Shown: positions 50,817 through 59,905 of the stretch, in pieces | Numbering within the stretch: the first letter of the stretch is position 1 | Layout of the letters: each line of letters begins with the position of its first letter | Source of the DNA: Polyangia bacterium | GTDB taxonomy: Bacteria > Myxococcota_A > Polyangia > Nannocystales > Nannocystaceae | Direction: 5' to 3' | DNA length: 64,000 nucleotides | NCBI GenBank assembly: GCA_030424595.1 | Contig: JAUHWG010000040.1 | Span: forward strand, 1-64,000 | Notes under the pieces: generated by a model | Seen by the model: only the letters and a program-made list of their open reading frames with translations | Database searches by the model: none | Told to the model about the DNA's origin: nothing | Made by a program: the position numbers and the translations under genes

Positions 50817-53027
50817 ATGTACATGTCCACACTAAAGCCCACACTAAAGCCCACACCAAACATAGAACGATGGACCGGCGCGCGAGCGATACGGAGCGCT
50901 GTCGTCCTCGGTCAACTCTGCATCTTCGCGTCTGCCTGCACCGTCGACGACGACCCCTCCGCCGAGGGTGACACGATCGAGGGGGCCGATGAGCGATCCC
51001 CCGACCTCCGAGCGCTCGAGGGGCAGTCCGACTACGCCGAGCACCCGCCCCGCGCCGAGAGCATGAGCCTCGAGTTTGTCGAGCCCGGGAGCGAGAACAA
51101 CGCCCGTCTCGAGGTCCAGTACCCAGAGGGCGAAGTCTCCGGCGACGAGCTCCTGGTCGAGCTCGAGAGCGGCGAGGTGATCCTGCGTGACACGGGGAAG
51201 GCTGGGGACCTCAAGGGCGGTGACGGCGTCTACTCGGCGATCGTCAGCTTCGACATCGCCGCAGAGGCCGAGCGGCGGCTCGCGTTCCTCGAGCGCGTCG
51301 ACGGAGAGGCGACGATCACCGAGTTTCACGGTCGGACGGCGATCCGGACCGATCTCTTCTCGCCGGAGAACCTGCACTTTGTGCTCGACGGCGAGTCGAT
51401 CCCGCCGCAGGAGCTCCAGCCCGAAGAGGTCCTGGGCTCGCGCCTAGCCCTCCCCGCCGCGATGCCTCCTCCCCTCCCGGTGACCATCGATCCGGAGAAG
51501 ACCCTGGCGATCCGCGATCTCAGCGTCACTCGAGATCCAAGTCGGACGGGGGTGTGGACCAACGCAGGCGGCACCTGCAAGTTCACGGGCGACGCCTACG
51601 GTGCGCACGGCTTCTCTCACCTCATGCAGGAGATGGCCGTCGGCGCGGGGATGAGCACCGAGGCGTGGACCCAAGATTGGCTTCGTACCTGGGAACTCCC
51701 CCAGGTGATCAACGGCGACACGAACGACCTCGGCTTTATGGGGCTGAGCGAGGTCTGGAACCGCTTCAGCTTCACGGCGGACGACGGTGATCCGCACGAG
51801 TTCTCCGACACCCTCGACATGTCGAGGCCGCCCTTCCAGCTGATCGCGATCGTCAACCGCGTCGACCTGCACGAGGCCGGCGTCTTCGGCGGGGCTGGCG
51901 GGGAGGTGCGCCTGGTCTTCCAGATGGTCGACACTACGCCTGGAGGGGACTGCAAGCCCTTGGACATGACGGTCATCTTCGAGTACGCGGTGCCCCGGCA
52001 CGGGTGTACCCAGACCAAAGCTTGGGCGACAGACTGGTACAACCTCGACAACCTGACCTTGGGCACACCCGCCTACAACAACGCGCTCGAGGCCCTCACC
52101 CAAGCGGCGGTGCTCAACGGGGCGGACCCCAACCACGTCACCGGCAGCGCCTTGGCTCAGCTCCGCGTCAACTCGCGCATGCTCTCCTGGCCGCACTACC
52201 CGACCTTTCAATGGCACATGCAGGAGTTTGTCAACAGCGGCTCGGGCCTCTCCGCCGTGCCCATCGCGATGACGCCAAACCACAGCTATGAGATGCCGGA
52301 CATCGCCGACTCCAGCCAGCCGATCGATGATTTTATCAACGTATATGCCGGCAGCATCACCGCCGGCAGCTACACCGTCGGCCTCTCTCACCCCGTGACC
52401 CAACTCCCCTTCCAGGGAGGCTTCGCGCCCTACGGCCTGGTCACGTACGGCCACTCGAGCCCCTACAACTTCGGCGACTTCTCCTACGTCGATCCCTTCG
52501 CCAGCGCCGCAGGCCTCACGCCTGGCCCGGGGGCTTGGCTCATGGAGCGCAACCGCTACTGGGGGAGCCACCACAGCGACACCGCGGCTCGCCACGAATT
52601 CTCCCTCAACACCTGCAATGGCTGCCATGGGCGCGAGGTCTTCGACGACGCGAACGCCTACTATCAAGACAGCATCACCTACGGCACCGACGACCGCTCA
52701 GTCCCCGGCGCCAGCTTCGAGCAGCCCTTCTTGCACATGCGCGCCCGCGACCCGCTCGATCAGGGCCCCGCGATCTTCTCGCGCTTCCTGACCGGGACCG
52801 ACGACGGCTGCACGACGCCGACGGGCCTCGCCCCACCCTTGGGCACCGAGGTCTGCACCGCCAGCTGCTGCCCGATCGGCGACCCGGCGAACGGACATGA
52901 TGTGGCCCAGTACCACTACGACGATCTCGAGCGCCGCGGTCAGGAGCTCGAGAGCATCGTCAACAGCTCCTGTCTGATGCAGATCGCTGCGGCGCAGGTC
53001 GAGATGTACACCGTGGCGCCGCACTAA
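50817..53027 (+). CDS. Large lipoprotein with one c-type haem motif
   Basis: About 736 residues. The signal is VVLGQLCIFASAC (lipobox). An Ig-like module (residues 80-150; GDELLVELESGEVILRDTG, LKGGDGVYSAIV) is followed by a large region rich in Trp, Tyr and Asn (TGDAYGAHGFSHLMQEM, RPPFQLIAIVNRVDLHEAG, SRMLSWPHYPTFQWHM). Then comes NTCNGCHGREVF, a C-x-x-C-H haem attachment site near residue 605, and a Cys-Cys motif near the end. A single CxxCH suggests a c-type cytochrome-like or peroxidase-related surface protein. The family is common but uncharacterised in Myxococcota. ATG 50817 has GAGG upstream; a TTG at 50805 is less likely. Confidence 0.8.
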   Translation: MYMSTLKPTLKPTPNIERWTGARAIRSAVVLGQLCIFASACTVDDDPSAEGDTIEGADERSPDLRALEGQSDYAEHPPRAESMSLEFVEPGSENNARLEVQYPEGEVSGDELLVELESGEVILRDTGKAGDLKGGDGVYSAIVSFDIAAEAERRLAFLERVDGEATITEFHGRTAIRTDLFSPENLHFVLDGESIPPQELQPEEVLGSRLALPAAMPPPLPVTIDPEKTLAIRDLSVTRDPSRTGVWTNAGGTCKFTGDAYGAHGFSHLMQEMAVGAGMSTEAWTQDWLRTWELPQVINGDTNDLGFMGLSEVWNRFSFTADDGDPHEFSDTLDMSRPPFQLIAIVNRVDLHEAGVFGGAGGEVRLVFQMVDTTPGGDCKPLDMTVIFEYAVPRHGCTQTKAWATDWYNLDNLTLGTPAYNNALEALTQAAVLNGADPNHVTGSALAQLRVNSRMLSWPHYPTFQWHMQEFVNSGSGLSAVPIAMTPNHSYEMPDIADSSQPIDDFINVYAGSITAGSYTVGLSHPVTQLPFQGGFAPYGLVTYGHSSPYNFGDFSYVDPFASAAGLTPGPGAWLMERNRYWGSHHSDTAARHEFSLNTCNGCHGREVFDDANAYYQDSITYGTDDRSVPGASFEQPFLHMRARDPLDQGPAIFSRFLTGTDDGCTTPTGLAPPLGTEVCTASCCPIGDPANGHDVAQYHYDDLERRGQELESIVNSSCLMQIAAAQVEMYTVAPH

Positions 53028-53089
53028 TGAGCGCGCCGGAGGGCCCTCCGTCGAGCGCAGGAGGGTCCTCGCCGCCGCGGGACATGGAG

Positions 53090-53159
53090 CTGCTCGGCGG
53101 GCGCCGGCCAGGACCTCGCGGCCGAGGCGGCGCCCACCGAGGAGGCCGCGGCCGAGCAG
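53090..53159. other. Nested inverted repeat after the haem lipoprotein gene
   Basis: CTGCTCGGC (53090) pairs with GCCGAGCAG (53151). Inside it, GGGCGCC (53099) pairs with GGCGCCC (53129). It lies between convergent stop codons (53027 and 53219). It is a candidate bidirectional transcription terminator without a T-tract. Confidence 0.4.
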
Positions 53160-53218
53160 AACCTGCACGGTGGGGAGCGTTCGAGGTCCCCCCCGTGCAT
53201 AGGGGGCCCGCGACGCGC

Positions 53219-53893
53219 TCAACGGCGGCCGCCGTTCCCCCCATGCGGCGCCAGGTAGGTGCCGAAGATCCGATCGAGGAGCGGGAACATCCCCGCGAAG
53301 TTGCGATCGTACTCCCGCGGGTCATGGCTGTGGTGGACCCTGTGGAAGCTCGGGGTCGCGATCCAGCGGCCGAGCCCGGTCAATCGCCAGCGGAGGTTGG
53401 CGTGGAGGAAGGTGGTGTAGGTCTTGCGGAGGAGAACCACCGCGCCGATGTCCGCGAGCGACGCGTCGAGGAGCGCGCCGGGGACACCGACCGCGATCCC
53501 GTGGAGGACAAAGTCGATCGGGTGCTGGCGCCAGGCTTCGAGCCAGTAGAGGTGTTTTGGTCGGTGGTGGAGGGCGTGGAATCGCCAGAGGATCGGCAGC
53601 CGATGGGCCGCCCGATGCACCCAATAGCCCGCGAGCTCGGCGAGCACGAGAACCCCGAGCACCCGCATCCAGGTCGGCGCCGGCGGCCTCCAGCGAAGCC
53701 CGTGAAGACCGTCGAGGAGGGCGCCGCCCGCCCAGTCCATGAGCAAGACGTCGGCGAAGAGGAGGCCGACGCACAGGAGCACCGTCCGCGGCTCGACCTC
53801 GATCCGCTCGCGAGGGGCCCAGCCTTCGAGGGGCACGAAGAGGCCCGCCATCATCGCGAGGAAGGCCGCGGTTCCGAGGAGGAGCGGGAGCAT
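53219..53893 (-). CDS. Fatty-acid hydroxylase / sterol desaturase superfamily protein
   Basis: About 224 residues with four to five membrane segments. The complete di-iron histidine set is visible: HRAAH (H-x3-H), HALHH (H-x2-HH), and HRVHH near the C-terminus followed by SHDPREYDRNF. Members oxidise lipids such as sterols, fatty acids, ceramides or carotenoids in the membrane; the substrate is unknown. ATG 53893 is chosen; GTG 53908 lies inside a trace of the CTAGCAG repeat. A decayed copy of this gene's 3' end lies at 49868. It shares direction with the small secreted protein upstream (39-base gap). Confidence 0.88.
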   Translation of the reverse strand: MLPLLLGTAAFLAMMAGLFVPLEGWAPRERIEVEPRTVLLCVGLLFADVLLMDWAGGALLDGLHGLRWRPPAPTWMRVLGVLVLAELAGYWVHRAAHRLPILWRFHALHHRPKHLYWLEAWRQHPIDFVLHGIAVGVPGALLDASLADIGAVVLLRKTYTTFLHANLRWRLTGLGRWIATPSFHRVHHSHDPREYDRNFAGMFPLLDRIFGTYLAPHGGNGGRR

Positions 53894-53903
53894 CGGGGTT
53901 CTT

Positions 53904-53917
53904 CCCACGGGCTGCTA
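53904..53917. repeat. CTAGCAG-family end fragment (G)
   Basis: CCCACGGGCTGCTAG matches the right end of elements D and F. It lies between the stop codon of the 53932 gene and the hydroxylase start on the minus strand. Only the end is present; too short to be certain. Confidence 0.4.
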
Positions 53918-53931
53918 GACGTCAGCGCGTC

Positions 53932-54285
53932 TCAGTAGCCCTCGAAGCGGCCGAAGCGGAGCTTCTTGGAGCGCTTCTTGACGAGCGGCGGGGCCGGAGG
54001 CGGCGGGCTCGAGCTCGCCGGGGCCCCCCCGTCGGGGAGGTTGACCGCGGCGGCGAAGAGGGCCGGGCCCTCGTCTTCGAGGTCGGGGAGGTCGGCGGCG
54101 GCGAAGATCATCCGCTCGGCGAGCGCTGAGGGCTCGGCCGACGATGAGGGCTCGGCGGCGACGACGTCGGCGGCGACGAAGCCGACGATCGCGAGCGCTG
54201 AGGCGGTACACGCCGCGACGCGGAGGAGCTGCGCGCCGAAGCCTCGCCGGAGCGGGGAGGGACGATGGTTGGTGTGGCTAGTCAT
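53932..54285 (-). CDS. Small exported protein with basic C-terminus
   Basis: 117 residues. An N-terminal basic region and VAACTASALAIVGFVAADVVAA form a signal peptide. The mature part is Ala/Glu-rich with a Pro/Ser stretch. It ends in VKKRSKKLRFGRFEGY, a compact basic-aromatic motif that looks conserved, perhaps a binding or sorting tail. Family not recognised. It precedes the hydroxylase gene in the same direction, so the two may be co-transcribed. Confidence 0.55.
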   Translation of the reverse strand: MTSHTNHRPSPLRRGFGAQLLRVAACTASALAIVGFVAADVVAAEPSSSAEPSALAERMIFAAADLPDLEDEGPALFAAAVNLPDGGAPASSSPPPPAPPLVKKRSKKLRFGRFEGY

Positions 54286-54407
54286 CAGCTCCGGAGATCA
54301 ACGCGCCGGGGCGTCGGACGATTTGTCAAAATCCGATGAAATATTCGCCGTGGCAGGCGCGTTTGCAGCCCCCCGAGTATGATCTCGGATCTCCCCGGAG
54401 AGAGACG

Positions 54408-55325
54408 ATGACGATCCCCAAGCGCGGCTCCCGACGGATCGTGGTCGACGAGGTCGCCTATCGCTGGCGAATGCGGCGGCGACCGACCGCCGATCAAAGG
54501 AGCGGACGAACCCCGCTGCTGGTCGCCATCTCGGCGGAGGAGGGCCCCGGTCCGACGATGGTCGCGCGCCTCCACCGGCCCCACCCGCGCAATGAGCGGG
54601 CGCACTACTCCGAGGCTGTCACCCCAGCGGAGGTGGCCCGCCTGATCCGGGAGGGGCGCGAGCTCGGCTGGGATCCCCTGCGACCTGGCCCCCAGTTCAC
54701 CCTTGAGCCCCTCCGCTCGGCCACGCCGGAGGGTGCCCCCGCGCCGCCGCGGATCTTCCCGCCGGGTCTGCGGCCACCGACGCACGAGGAGCTCGAAGCC
54801 CTGGCGAGAGCGCGCCCGCCGGGGGAGCGAGACGTCCTCGAGATCACGCAGCGCCCCTACGTCTCCTGGCCCGGCGGCGGCGGCTTTCAACCCTGCGGCC
54901 TCGAGATCAACGGGGTCGATCTGATCGAGCTCGTCCGCGCAGCGGAGCTGCCCCACGCCGAGCGCGAGGTGATCGAGCGTCGCGCGTCCGGCGAGCCGAC
55001 GTCGCTCAAGCCGAGCGAGCTCGCCGGCGACTACCTCGGCTTTCCGAGCGCATCGCTGCGCGGCCGAAGCCTCTTCGACCGCCCGGTCTCCTACGCCTGC
55101 CACTTCTCGCTGCCGGCCGACGACCCGCGGCTCAACAAGGCCACTCTCCTCGGCTGCACCTGCGGGATCACCGAGTGCTGGTTTCTCCTGGTGACGATCA
55201 CGGTCGGCGATGAGGTCGTGATCTGGTCGGACTTTGAGCAGTTCCACAGGCCCTGGATCTACGACCTCGGGCCCTTTGTCTTCGACAAGCGTGAGTACCT
55301 CCGGGTCCTCGGGTTGACGCCGTGA
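54408..55325 (+). CDS. Two-domain uncharacterised protein
   Basis: 305 residues, soluble. The N-terminal 90 residues (SRRIVVDEVAYRWRMRRRP, AVTPAEVARLIREGRELGWD) look like a small stand-alone domain found in many uncharacterised bacterial proteins. The C-terminal half has VSYACHFSLPADDPRLNKAT, LLGCTCGITECWFLLVTITV and VIWSDFEQFHRPWIYDLGPF; the cluster C-T-C-G-x-x-x-C could bind metal. Neither part has a function that I know. Their fusion suggests a binding or immunity-type role (inference). The ATG at 54408 follows GGAGAGAG. Confidence 0.65.
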   Translation: MTIPKRGSRRIVVDEVAYRWRMRRRPTADQRSGRTPLLVAISAEEGPGPTMVARLHRPHPRNERAHYSEAVTPAEVARLIREGRELGWDPLRPGPQFTLEPLRSATPEGAPAPPRIFPPGLRPPTHEELEALARARPPGERDVLEITQRPYVSWPGGGGFQPCGLEINGVDLIELVRAAELPHAEREVIERRASGEPTSLKPSELAGDYLGFPSASLRGRSLFDRPVSYACHFSLPADDPRLNKATLLGCTCGITECWFLLVTITVGDEVVIWSDFEQFHRPWIYDLGPFVFDKREYLRVLGLTP

Positions 55326-55492
55326 GCTCGGCCTCGGCGCCCTCGCGCCGTGCGCGTGGGTCTTCGTGACCCCGACGAAGCGCCGCTGTACCGGTCGAAA
55401 GGCGCGCTCGTCGGCCAGGATCGAGCGGGCTGGCGAGTGGGCTGGAGAGCGGGCTGGCGAGCGCGCGGGCTGCTACGGGAGCGCGCGGGCTG
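55326..55492. repeat. CTAGCAG palindromic element, diverged copy (E)
   Basis: GCCCTCGCGCCG, GTGGGTCTTCGTG, CGACGAAGCGCCGCTGTACCGG and GGGCTGGAGAGCG follow in the order seen in elements A and D. The CTAG ends are lost. The right part has expanded into copies of GGGCTGGCGAG, and GAGCGCGCGGGCTGCTACGG occurs twice in tandem. It starts directly after the stop codon of the 54408 gene and ends at the stop of the convergent gene. Confidence 0.6.
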
Positions 55493-57178
55493 CTACGGGA
55501 GCGGGACCCAGAGGCGGACGTTCCGGTCCTCGAGCTCGCCCTCGCCGTTGCCGTGCCAGGCGCTGGTGAAGTCGGTCACCGCCCGGGCCCGCCCCGCAGC
55601 CGCCAGCGGATCATCCTCGGTCGCATAGTCGAGGGCGACGCCGGTGACGCTGAGGTAGCCGTTGTCCTCGTCGCGGATCTCGAGGAGGCGCATCTGCTGC
55701 GGCTGGTCGACGAGGGAGGCGGTCGTCATCTCCCAATAGGCCTGCCCGCCGAGCGGCTCGATCCGGCGGACTCGGTGGCGATGCGAGTGGGCGCAGAGGT
55801 GCATGAGCACAGCGGGCTCCTCCCCCAGGAACGACTGCCACTCCTCAGGGGTCAGCGCGTCCTCCTGCACGTTCCCCCCGAGCCCGCCGCCGTCGCTCAG
55901 CGAGCTCGAGCAGTGGTGAGAGGTGATGATCACCGACTCGCCCTCGGCCTCGGCGGCGTCCAGGGTCGGCCGCAGGTAGTCCTCGACGTCAGCGGCGTGG
56001 ATCACCCCGCTCGCCGCCCCGGTCGCGGCGGCGCTGTCGACCACCACCACCCGCAGCGTGGTCCCGGCGATCGGAAAGTCGTAGAGGGCCCGGCCGCGGC
56101 TGATCACCGCGTCGTCGATCCCGTGACCGTCGCCGGCCTCGGCGACCGCGGAGAGGAGCTCCGTCACGCTGAGGAGCGCCCGCGCAGGATCGGCGACGAT
56201 CGTCCCGGTGACGATCGGCCCGCCGGGCTGGGACCAGTCCCGCGTCCCCCCGTCCGCCATCTCACCGACGGCGAGGCTGGCCTGGGCGCTGACCTGAAAG
56301 TTGCCCTGGACCAGGACGTCGTGGTTGCCGTTGACCCAGCGCCAGGGGACGTCGAGGCCCACCGGGGTGAAGGGATCCTTGGGATCGTTGTCGGGCCCCA
56401 AGACCGGATCATCGTCGTCCCCCGAGTCGCAGTGCACCTGCCCGGGACCGCCGTCGAGGATCGCGGTGAACCACGCCAGCTCGTTGCCCTGGGCCGAGTC
56501 GATGTTGTCCCCGCCGAGGAGAACAAAGTCGAGCCCAAGCCCGCTGTGGACCGCGTTGATGGTCCGCACCGCGGCGTTGATCACCCGGCACATATGGGCC
56601 TCCTGCGGGCGAAAGGACGAGGTCAGGGCGTCCGGGCTGTCGAGCGAGGCCACCCGCGTCGGCGACTCATCATCCGCCAGCTGGGCGTCCGCGAGGTGGA
56701 CAAAGCGGGTCAGCAGCGCCGGCGCCGGGCCGGGCGTGGGCGCGGGCCCGAGATCGAGGGTGGCGTCCAGGATCGCCTCGCCGGCGACCACCATCACCTC
56801 GCCGAAGCCCTCGTCCAAGAGGAGCTCGAGATCCAGCGGAACCCGCGGGTCGGCGACGGGCTCGCTCGACTGGAGCTTGACCGGGATGATGCGCTCCGCG
56901 GTCGTCAGCGGGGCGTCCTCCAGGGGCGGGAGCGACGGCGGCAGGGGCTCGCCGGTCCCCTCGGTGATCTCCCCGGTGCTCTCGTCGCCCGTGCCGGTCG
57001 CTTCGCCGCCGCTTCCCGTCGGCTCACCGCTGGAGTCGCTCCCGTTCTCGCTCCCGTTCTCGGTCCCGCCCGTCTCCGTCTCGCTCTCGCCGAGCCCCAT
57101 GTCATCCGCACAGCCCGGGTAGCCGACGAGCGCCGCGAGGATCAGCGCGATGTGACGGAGAGGACGTCGTCGTCGCAT
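55493..57178 (-). CDS. Metallophosphoesterase-family lipoprotein
   Basis: 561 residues. The signal has the n-region RRRRPLRH and ends AALVGYPGC. A Glu/Ser/Gly/Thr tether follows. Catalytic-domain motifs are FVHLADAQLADDES (first metal site with His/Asp shifted), LDFVLLGGDNIDSA, WVNGNHDVLVQ and SHHCSS, and LCAHSHRHRV is the C-terminal His motif. It belongs to a calcineurin-like family of large secreted phosphoesterases (related to the TIGR03767/03768 group, recalled from memory). Substrate unknown. ATG 57178 is clear; the longer frame covers the promoter of the divergent SRPBCC gene. Confidence 0.85.
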   Translation of the reverse strand: MRRRRPLRHIALILAALVGYPGCADDMGLGESETETGGTENGSENGSDSSGEPTGSGGEATGTGDESTGEITEGTGEPLPPSLPPLEDAPLTTAERIIPVKLQSSEPVADPRVPLDLELLLDEGFGEVMVVAGEAILDATLDLGPAPTPGPAPALLTRFVHLADAQLADDESPTRVASLDSPDALTSSFRPQEAHMCRVINAAVRTINAVHSGLGLDFVLLGGDNIDSAQGNELAWFTAILDGGPGQVHCDSGDDDDPVLGPDNDPKDPFTPVGLDVPWRWVNGNHDVLVQGNFQVSAQASLAVGEMADGGTRDWSQPGGPIVTGTIVADPARALLSVTELLSAVAEAGDGHGIDDAVISRGRALYDFPIAGTTLRVVVVDSAAATGAASGVIHAADVEDYLRPTLDAAEAEGESVIITSHHCSSSLSDGGGLGGNVQEDALTPEEWQSFLGEEPAVLMHLCAHSHRHRVRRIEPLGGQAYWEMTTASLVDQPQQMRLLEIRDEDNGYLSVTGVALDYATEDDPLAAAGRARAVTDFTSAWHGNGEGELEDRNVRLWVPLP

Positions 57179-57371
57179 ATGCACCGATCGATAGTACGGG
57201 ATCTCCGGCCGCGCGACCTCGCGAAGCTCGGCCGAACAGTGTCCCGAAAGATCTCGAGCCGCGCCCTCGCAGGACCCGGAGCCGGCCCGGGCCACCGCCA
57301 CCTGTGCGCCACGCTTGCGCCACGTCGTCCCCCTCTGATACCGCGATGCTCCGCAAAGGACTGCGAACACC

Positions 57372-57794
57372 ATGAAGACCTTCGCCTCTAGCATCACTAT
57401 CCACGCCGCCCCCGAGACGATCTGGGCGATCCTCACCGATGCTCCCGCCTACCCCGAGTGGAACCCGACCGTCGACAAGGTCGAGGGGACGATCGAGCGC
57501 GGCCAGAAGATCAAGGTCTTCGCCAAGATCAGCCCCGACCGCGCCTTCCCGGTGAAGGTCTCGGAGTTCAAGCCGAGCGAGAAGATGGTCTGGTCGGGCG
57601 GGATGCCCCTCGGGCTCTTCAAGGGCGAGCGAACCTTCACCTTGACGCCCGGCGCGGACGGCTCGGTCGAGTTCGCGATGCGCGAGGTCTTCAGCGGCCT
57701 GATGTCGCCGCTGATCGAGCGCTCGATCCCGGACCTCCAGCCGGAATTCGATCGCTTCGCCGACGCGCTGAAGCGCAAAGCTGAGGCTTCCTAG
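57372..57794 (+). CDS. SRPBCC-family protein
   Basis: 140 residues, one START/Bet v1-like domain: ASSITIHAAPETIWAILTDA, YPEWNPTVDKVEG, FTLTPGADGSVEFAMREVF, and a C-terminal helix (DRFADALKRKAEAS). It probably binds a hydrophobic small molecule in a central cavity; no catalytic role can be assigned. The TAG stop is inside the CTAG that begins repeat element D. The TTCCTAGCAG junction suggests that the repeat inserted at, or created, the end of the gene. Confidence 0.85.
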   Translation: MKTFASSITIHAAPETIWAILTDAPAYPEWNPTVDKVEGTIERGQKIKVFAKISPDRAFPVKVSEFKPSEKMVWSGGMPLGLFKGERTFTLTPGADGSVEFAMREVFSGLMSPLIERSIPDLQPEFDRFADALKRKAEAS

Positions 57795-57975
57795 CAGACC
57801 GTCGTGAAGTCGTCGTGAGGTCGTCGTGAAGTCCCGGGTGGCCCTCGCGCCGCGATCGTGGGTCCTCGTGGCTTCGACACAGCGCCGCCGGCCCGGGCTC
57901 GACTGCGCGTTGTAGCGGAGCCGAGAGGGACGACGAGGGCTGGAGAGCGCGCGGGTCTTTGCCACGGGCTGCCAG
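57791..57975. repeat. CTAGCAG palindromic element, full copy (D)
   Basis: Begins CTAGCAGACCGTCG and ends GCCACGGGCTGCCAG. The right half (GAGAGGGACGACGAGGGCTG, GAGAGCGCGCGGG, TTTGCCACGGGCTG) is nearly identical to element A. The left end has an 11-base unit (GTCGTGAAGTC) repeated three times. The CTAG supplies the stop codon of the SRPBCC gene. At 185 bases it is the longest copy in the window. Confidence 0.8.
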
Positions 57976-58177
57976 GGCAGAGCTCGACCGGGCGCTGAGC
58001 CGACGGGCCCGGTCGCGAGAGAACGCCGCCGGACCGGGCTTCGCAGCAGGTTTTCGCCCGGTCGAGAGCTCCGAGGCCAGCAGCAGGGAGGGTCAAAGAC
58101 CTCGGCCAGGCCGCTAGGTCCAGCCCCGTGCAGCCTTTTCTCTGGACGTGCGCCGCCGATTGGCGTTCGATCAGCCC

Positions 58178-59905
58178 ATGGCCTATCGCAACCTCTCGTC
58201 TCGGAGCGCCGCTCTCCTCGCAGCCTTCACCGGCGCGGCCCTCCTCGCAGCCCCAAGCCCCGCGGAGGCCTGTGGCGGCCTCTTCTGTGACAACGCGCCG
58301 ATGCCGATGCCGGTCGACCAGACCGGCGAGAACATCCTCTTTGTCATGGACGCCGCGGCCGGCAAGGTCGAGGCCCACATCCAGATCCAGTACATGGGCG
58401 ACCCTGAGCAGTTCGCCTGGGTGATCCCTGTCCAGGCGATCCCCGACTTCTCCGCCGGATCCGAGGTGCTCTTTAGCAACCTCCTCGCGGGGACCGCTCC
58501 GGTCTACAGCCTCCAGACCGTCTCCGACTGCGAGTCGAACGACGGCGGCGGCGGCCTCGGCTGCGGCAGCGACGCCCTCTTCGCCGGCGAAGGAGACTTT
58601 GACACGGCCGCGACATCGGCGGGCGGCAGCGACAGCGACGGCGGCCCGACGATCGTCAAGCGCGAGATCGTCGGCGCCTTCGAGATCGTCGTCCTCCAGG
58701 GCGGGACCTCGCAGGAGCTGGTCGACTGGCTCGACGACAACGGCTACGCCCAGGACCCGGAGGCGCCGCCGATCATGGAGGAGTACCTCGCAGAGGGCTA
58801 CTACTTCGCCGCGGCCAAGCTGCTCAACGGCGCCGGCGTCGACGAGCTCCAGCCGCTGGTGCTGAGCTACGCCGGCACCCAGCCCTGCGTCCCGCTTCGG
58901 CTCACCCGGATCGCCGCCGCCGACGACATGCCGATCCGGATCTTCACCCTCGCCGCGAATCGGGCGGTGCCGACCGGCTACAAGCACGTCGAGCTCAACG
59001 AAGTCCTCCTCGACTGGACGACCAACGCCAGCAACTACTTCGACGTCGTCATCCAGGCGATCGACGAGGCCGGCGGGCTCGCGTTCATCACCGAGTACGC
59101 GGGCACCAGCGACGCCGTCGGCCGGGGCGGCCTCTTCAACCAGCGCTGGGATCCGTCGATCTTCATGGGCGCCGAGGAGCCGATCCTCGGCACCAACTAC
59201 ACCGTCATCGACGCCCTGACGACCCAGGGCCTGATGGAGTGCTTCGACTTCGCCGGCTGCTCCTACAACCATCCGATGCTCCTGCCGATCCTCCGCAACT
59301 TCCTCCCGAGCCCGCCCGGGGTCGCCGAGGAGGACTTCTACGAGTGCATCGAGTGCTTCGAGGACAGCATCGACCTGGTCGCCTGGAACGGCGACATGTT
59401 CGCGGCCGCGCTCGACGAGCGGATCGTCCGCCCGGGCGCCCACGCGGTCGAGCTCCTCGACACCTGGCCGACGCTGACGCGGATGCTGACGATCATGTCG
59501 CCGCACGAGATGCTCGCGGATCCGGAGTTCGTCGAGAACGCCGACCTACCGTCGGTGGAGCCGTCGCACAGCGCGACCCAGATGATCCCCTGCGAGGGCT
59601 CGAACAAGATCGCCTTTGACGGCGGTCGCGAGCTCCTGATCCGCCCCGACGGTACCTGGCCCGATCTCGCCGACATGCCCTTCGCCGAGCGGGTCGAGGT
59701 GATGACCCCCGCCGGCGCGCCGCAGGTCGAGCTCGACAACAAGATGGCGATCGACGATCTGATCCGCGCCTCGAACCGCCGCTACGACTACGACAACGGC
59801 TCGTCGATCAACTGCGCGCTCCGCTCGCCGAACTCGCTCGGCGGCGGCCTGACCCTCGGCCTGATCTTCGCCTTCGCCTGGAGGACCCGGCGTAGGCGCA
59901 AATAG
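58178..59905 (+). CDS. DUF2330 protein with C-terminal membrane anchor
   Basis: 575 residues. The signal peptide is ALLAAFTGAALLAAPSPAEA, then CGGLFCDNAPMPMPVDQTGE, the N-terminal hallmark of DUF2330 proteins. Further family blocks are QFAWVIPVQAIPDF and MPIRIFTLAANRAVPTGYKH. The C-terminus is SINCALRSPNSLGGG, then LTLGLIFAFAW and RTRRRRK: a Cys, one hydrophobic helix and a basic tail, the architecture of surface-sorting signals such as MYXO-CTERM. The protein is therefore probably anchored or sorted to the envelope and may be cut by a rhomboid-type protease. Molecular function unknown. Confidence 0.88.
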   Translation: MAYRNLSSRSAALLAAFTGAALLAAPSPAEACGGLFCDNAPMPMPVDQTGENILFVMDAAAGKVEAHIQIQYMGDPEQFAWVIPVQAIPDFSAGSEVLFSNLLAGTAPVYSLQTVSDCESNDGGGGLGCGSDALFAGEGDFDTAATSAGGSDSDGGPTIVKREIVGAFEIVVLQGGTSQELVDWLDDNGYAQDPEAPPIMEEYLAEGYYFAAAKLLNGAGVDELQPLVLSYAGTQPCVPLRLTRIAAADDMPIRIFTLAANRAVPTGYKHVELNEVLLDWTTNASNYFDVVIQAIDEAGGLAFITEYAGTSDAVGRGGLFNQRWDPSIFMGAEEPILGTNYTVIDALTTQGLMECFDFAGCSYNHPMLLPILRNFLPSPPGVAEEDFYECIECFEDSIDLVAWNGDMFAAALDERIVRPGAHAVELLDTWPTLTRMLTIMSPHEMLADPEFVENADLPSVEPSHSATQMIPCEGSNKIAFDGGRELLIRPDGTWPDLADMPFAERVEVMTPAGAPQVELDNKMAIDDLIRASNRRYDYDNGSSINCALRSPNSLGGGLTLGLIFAFAWRTRRRRK

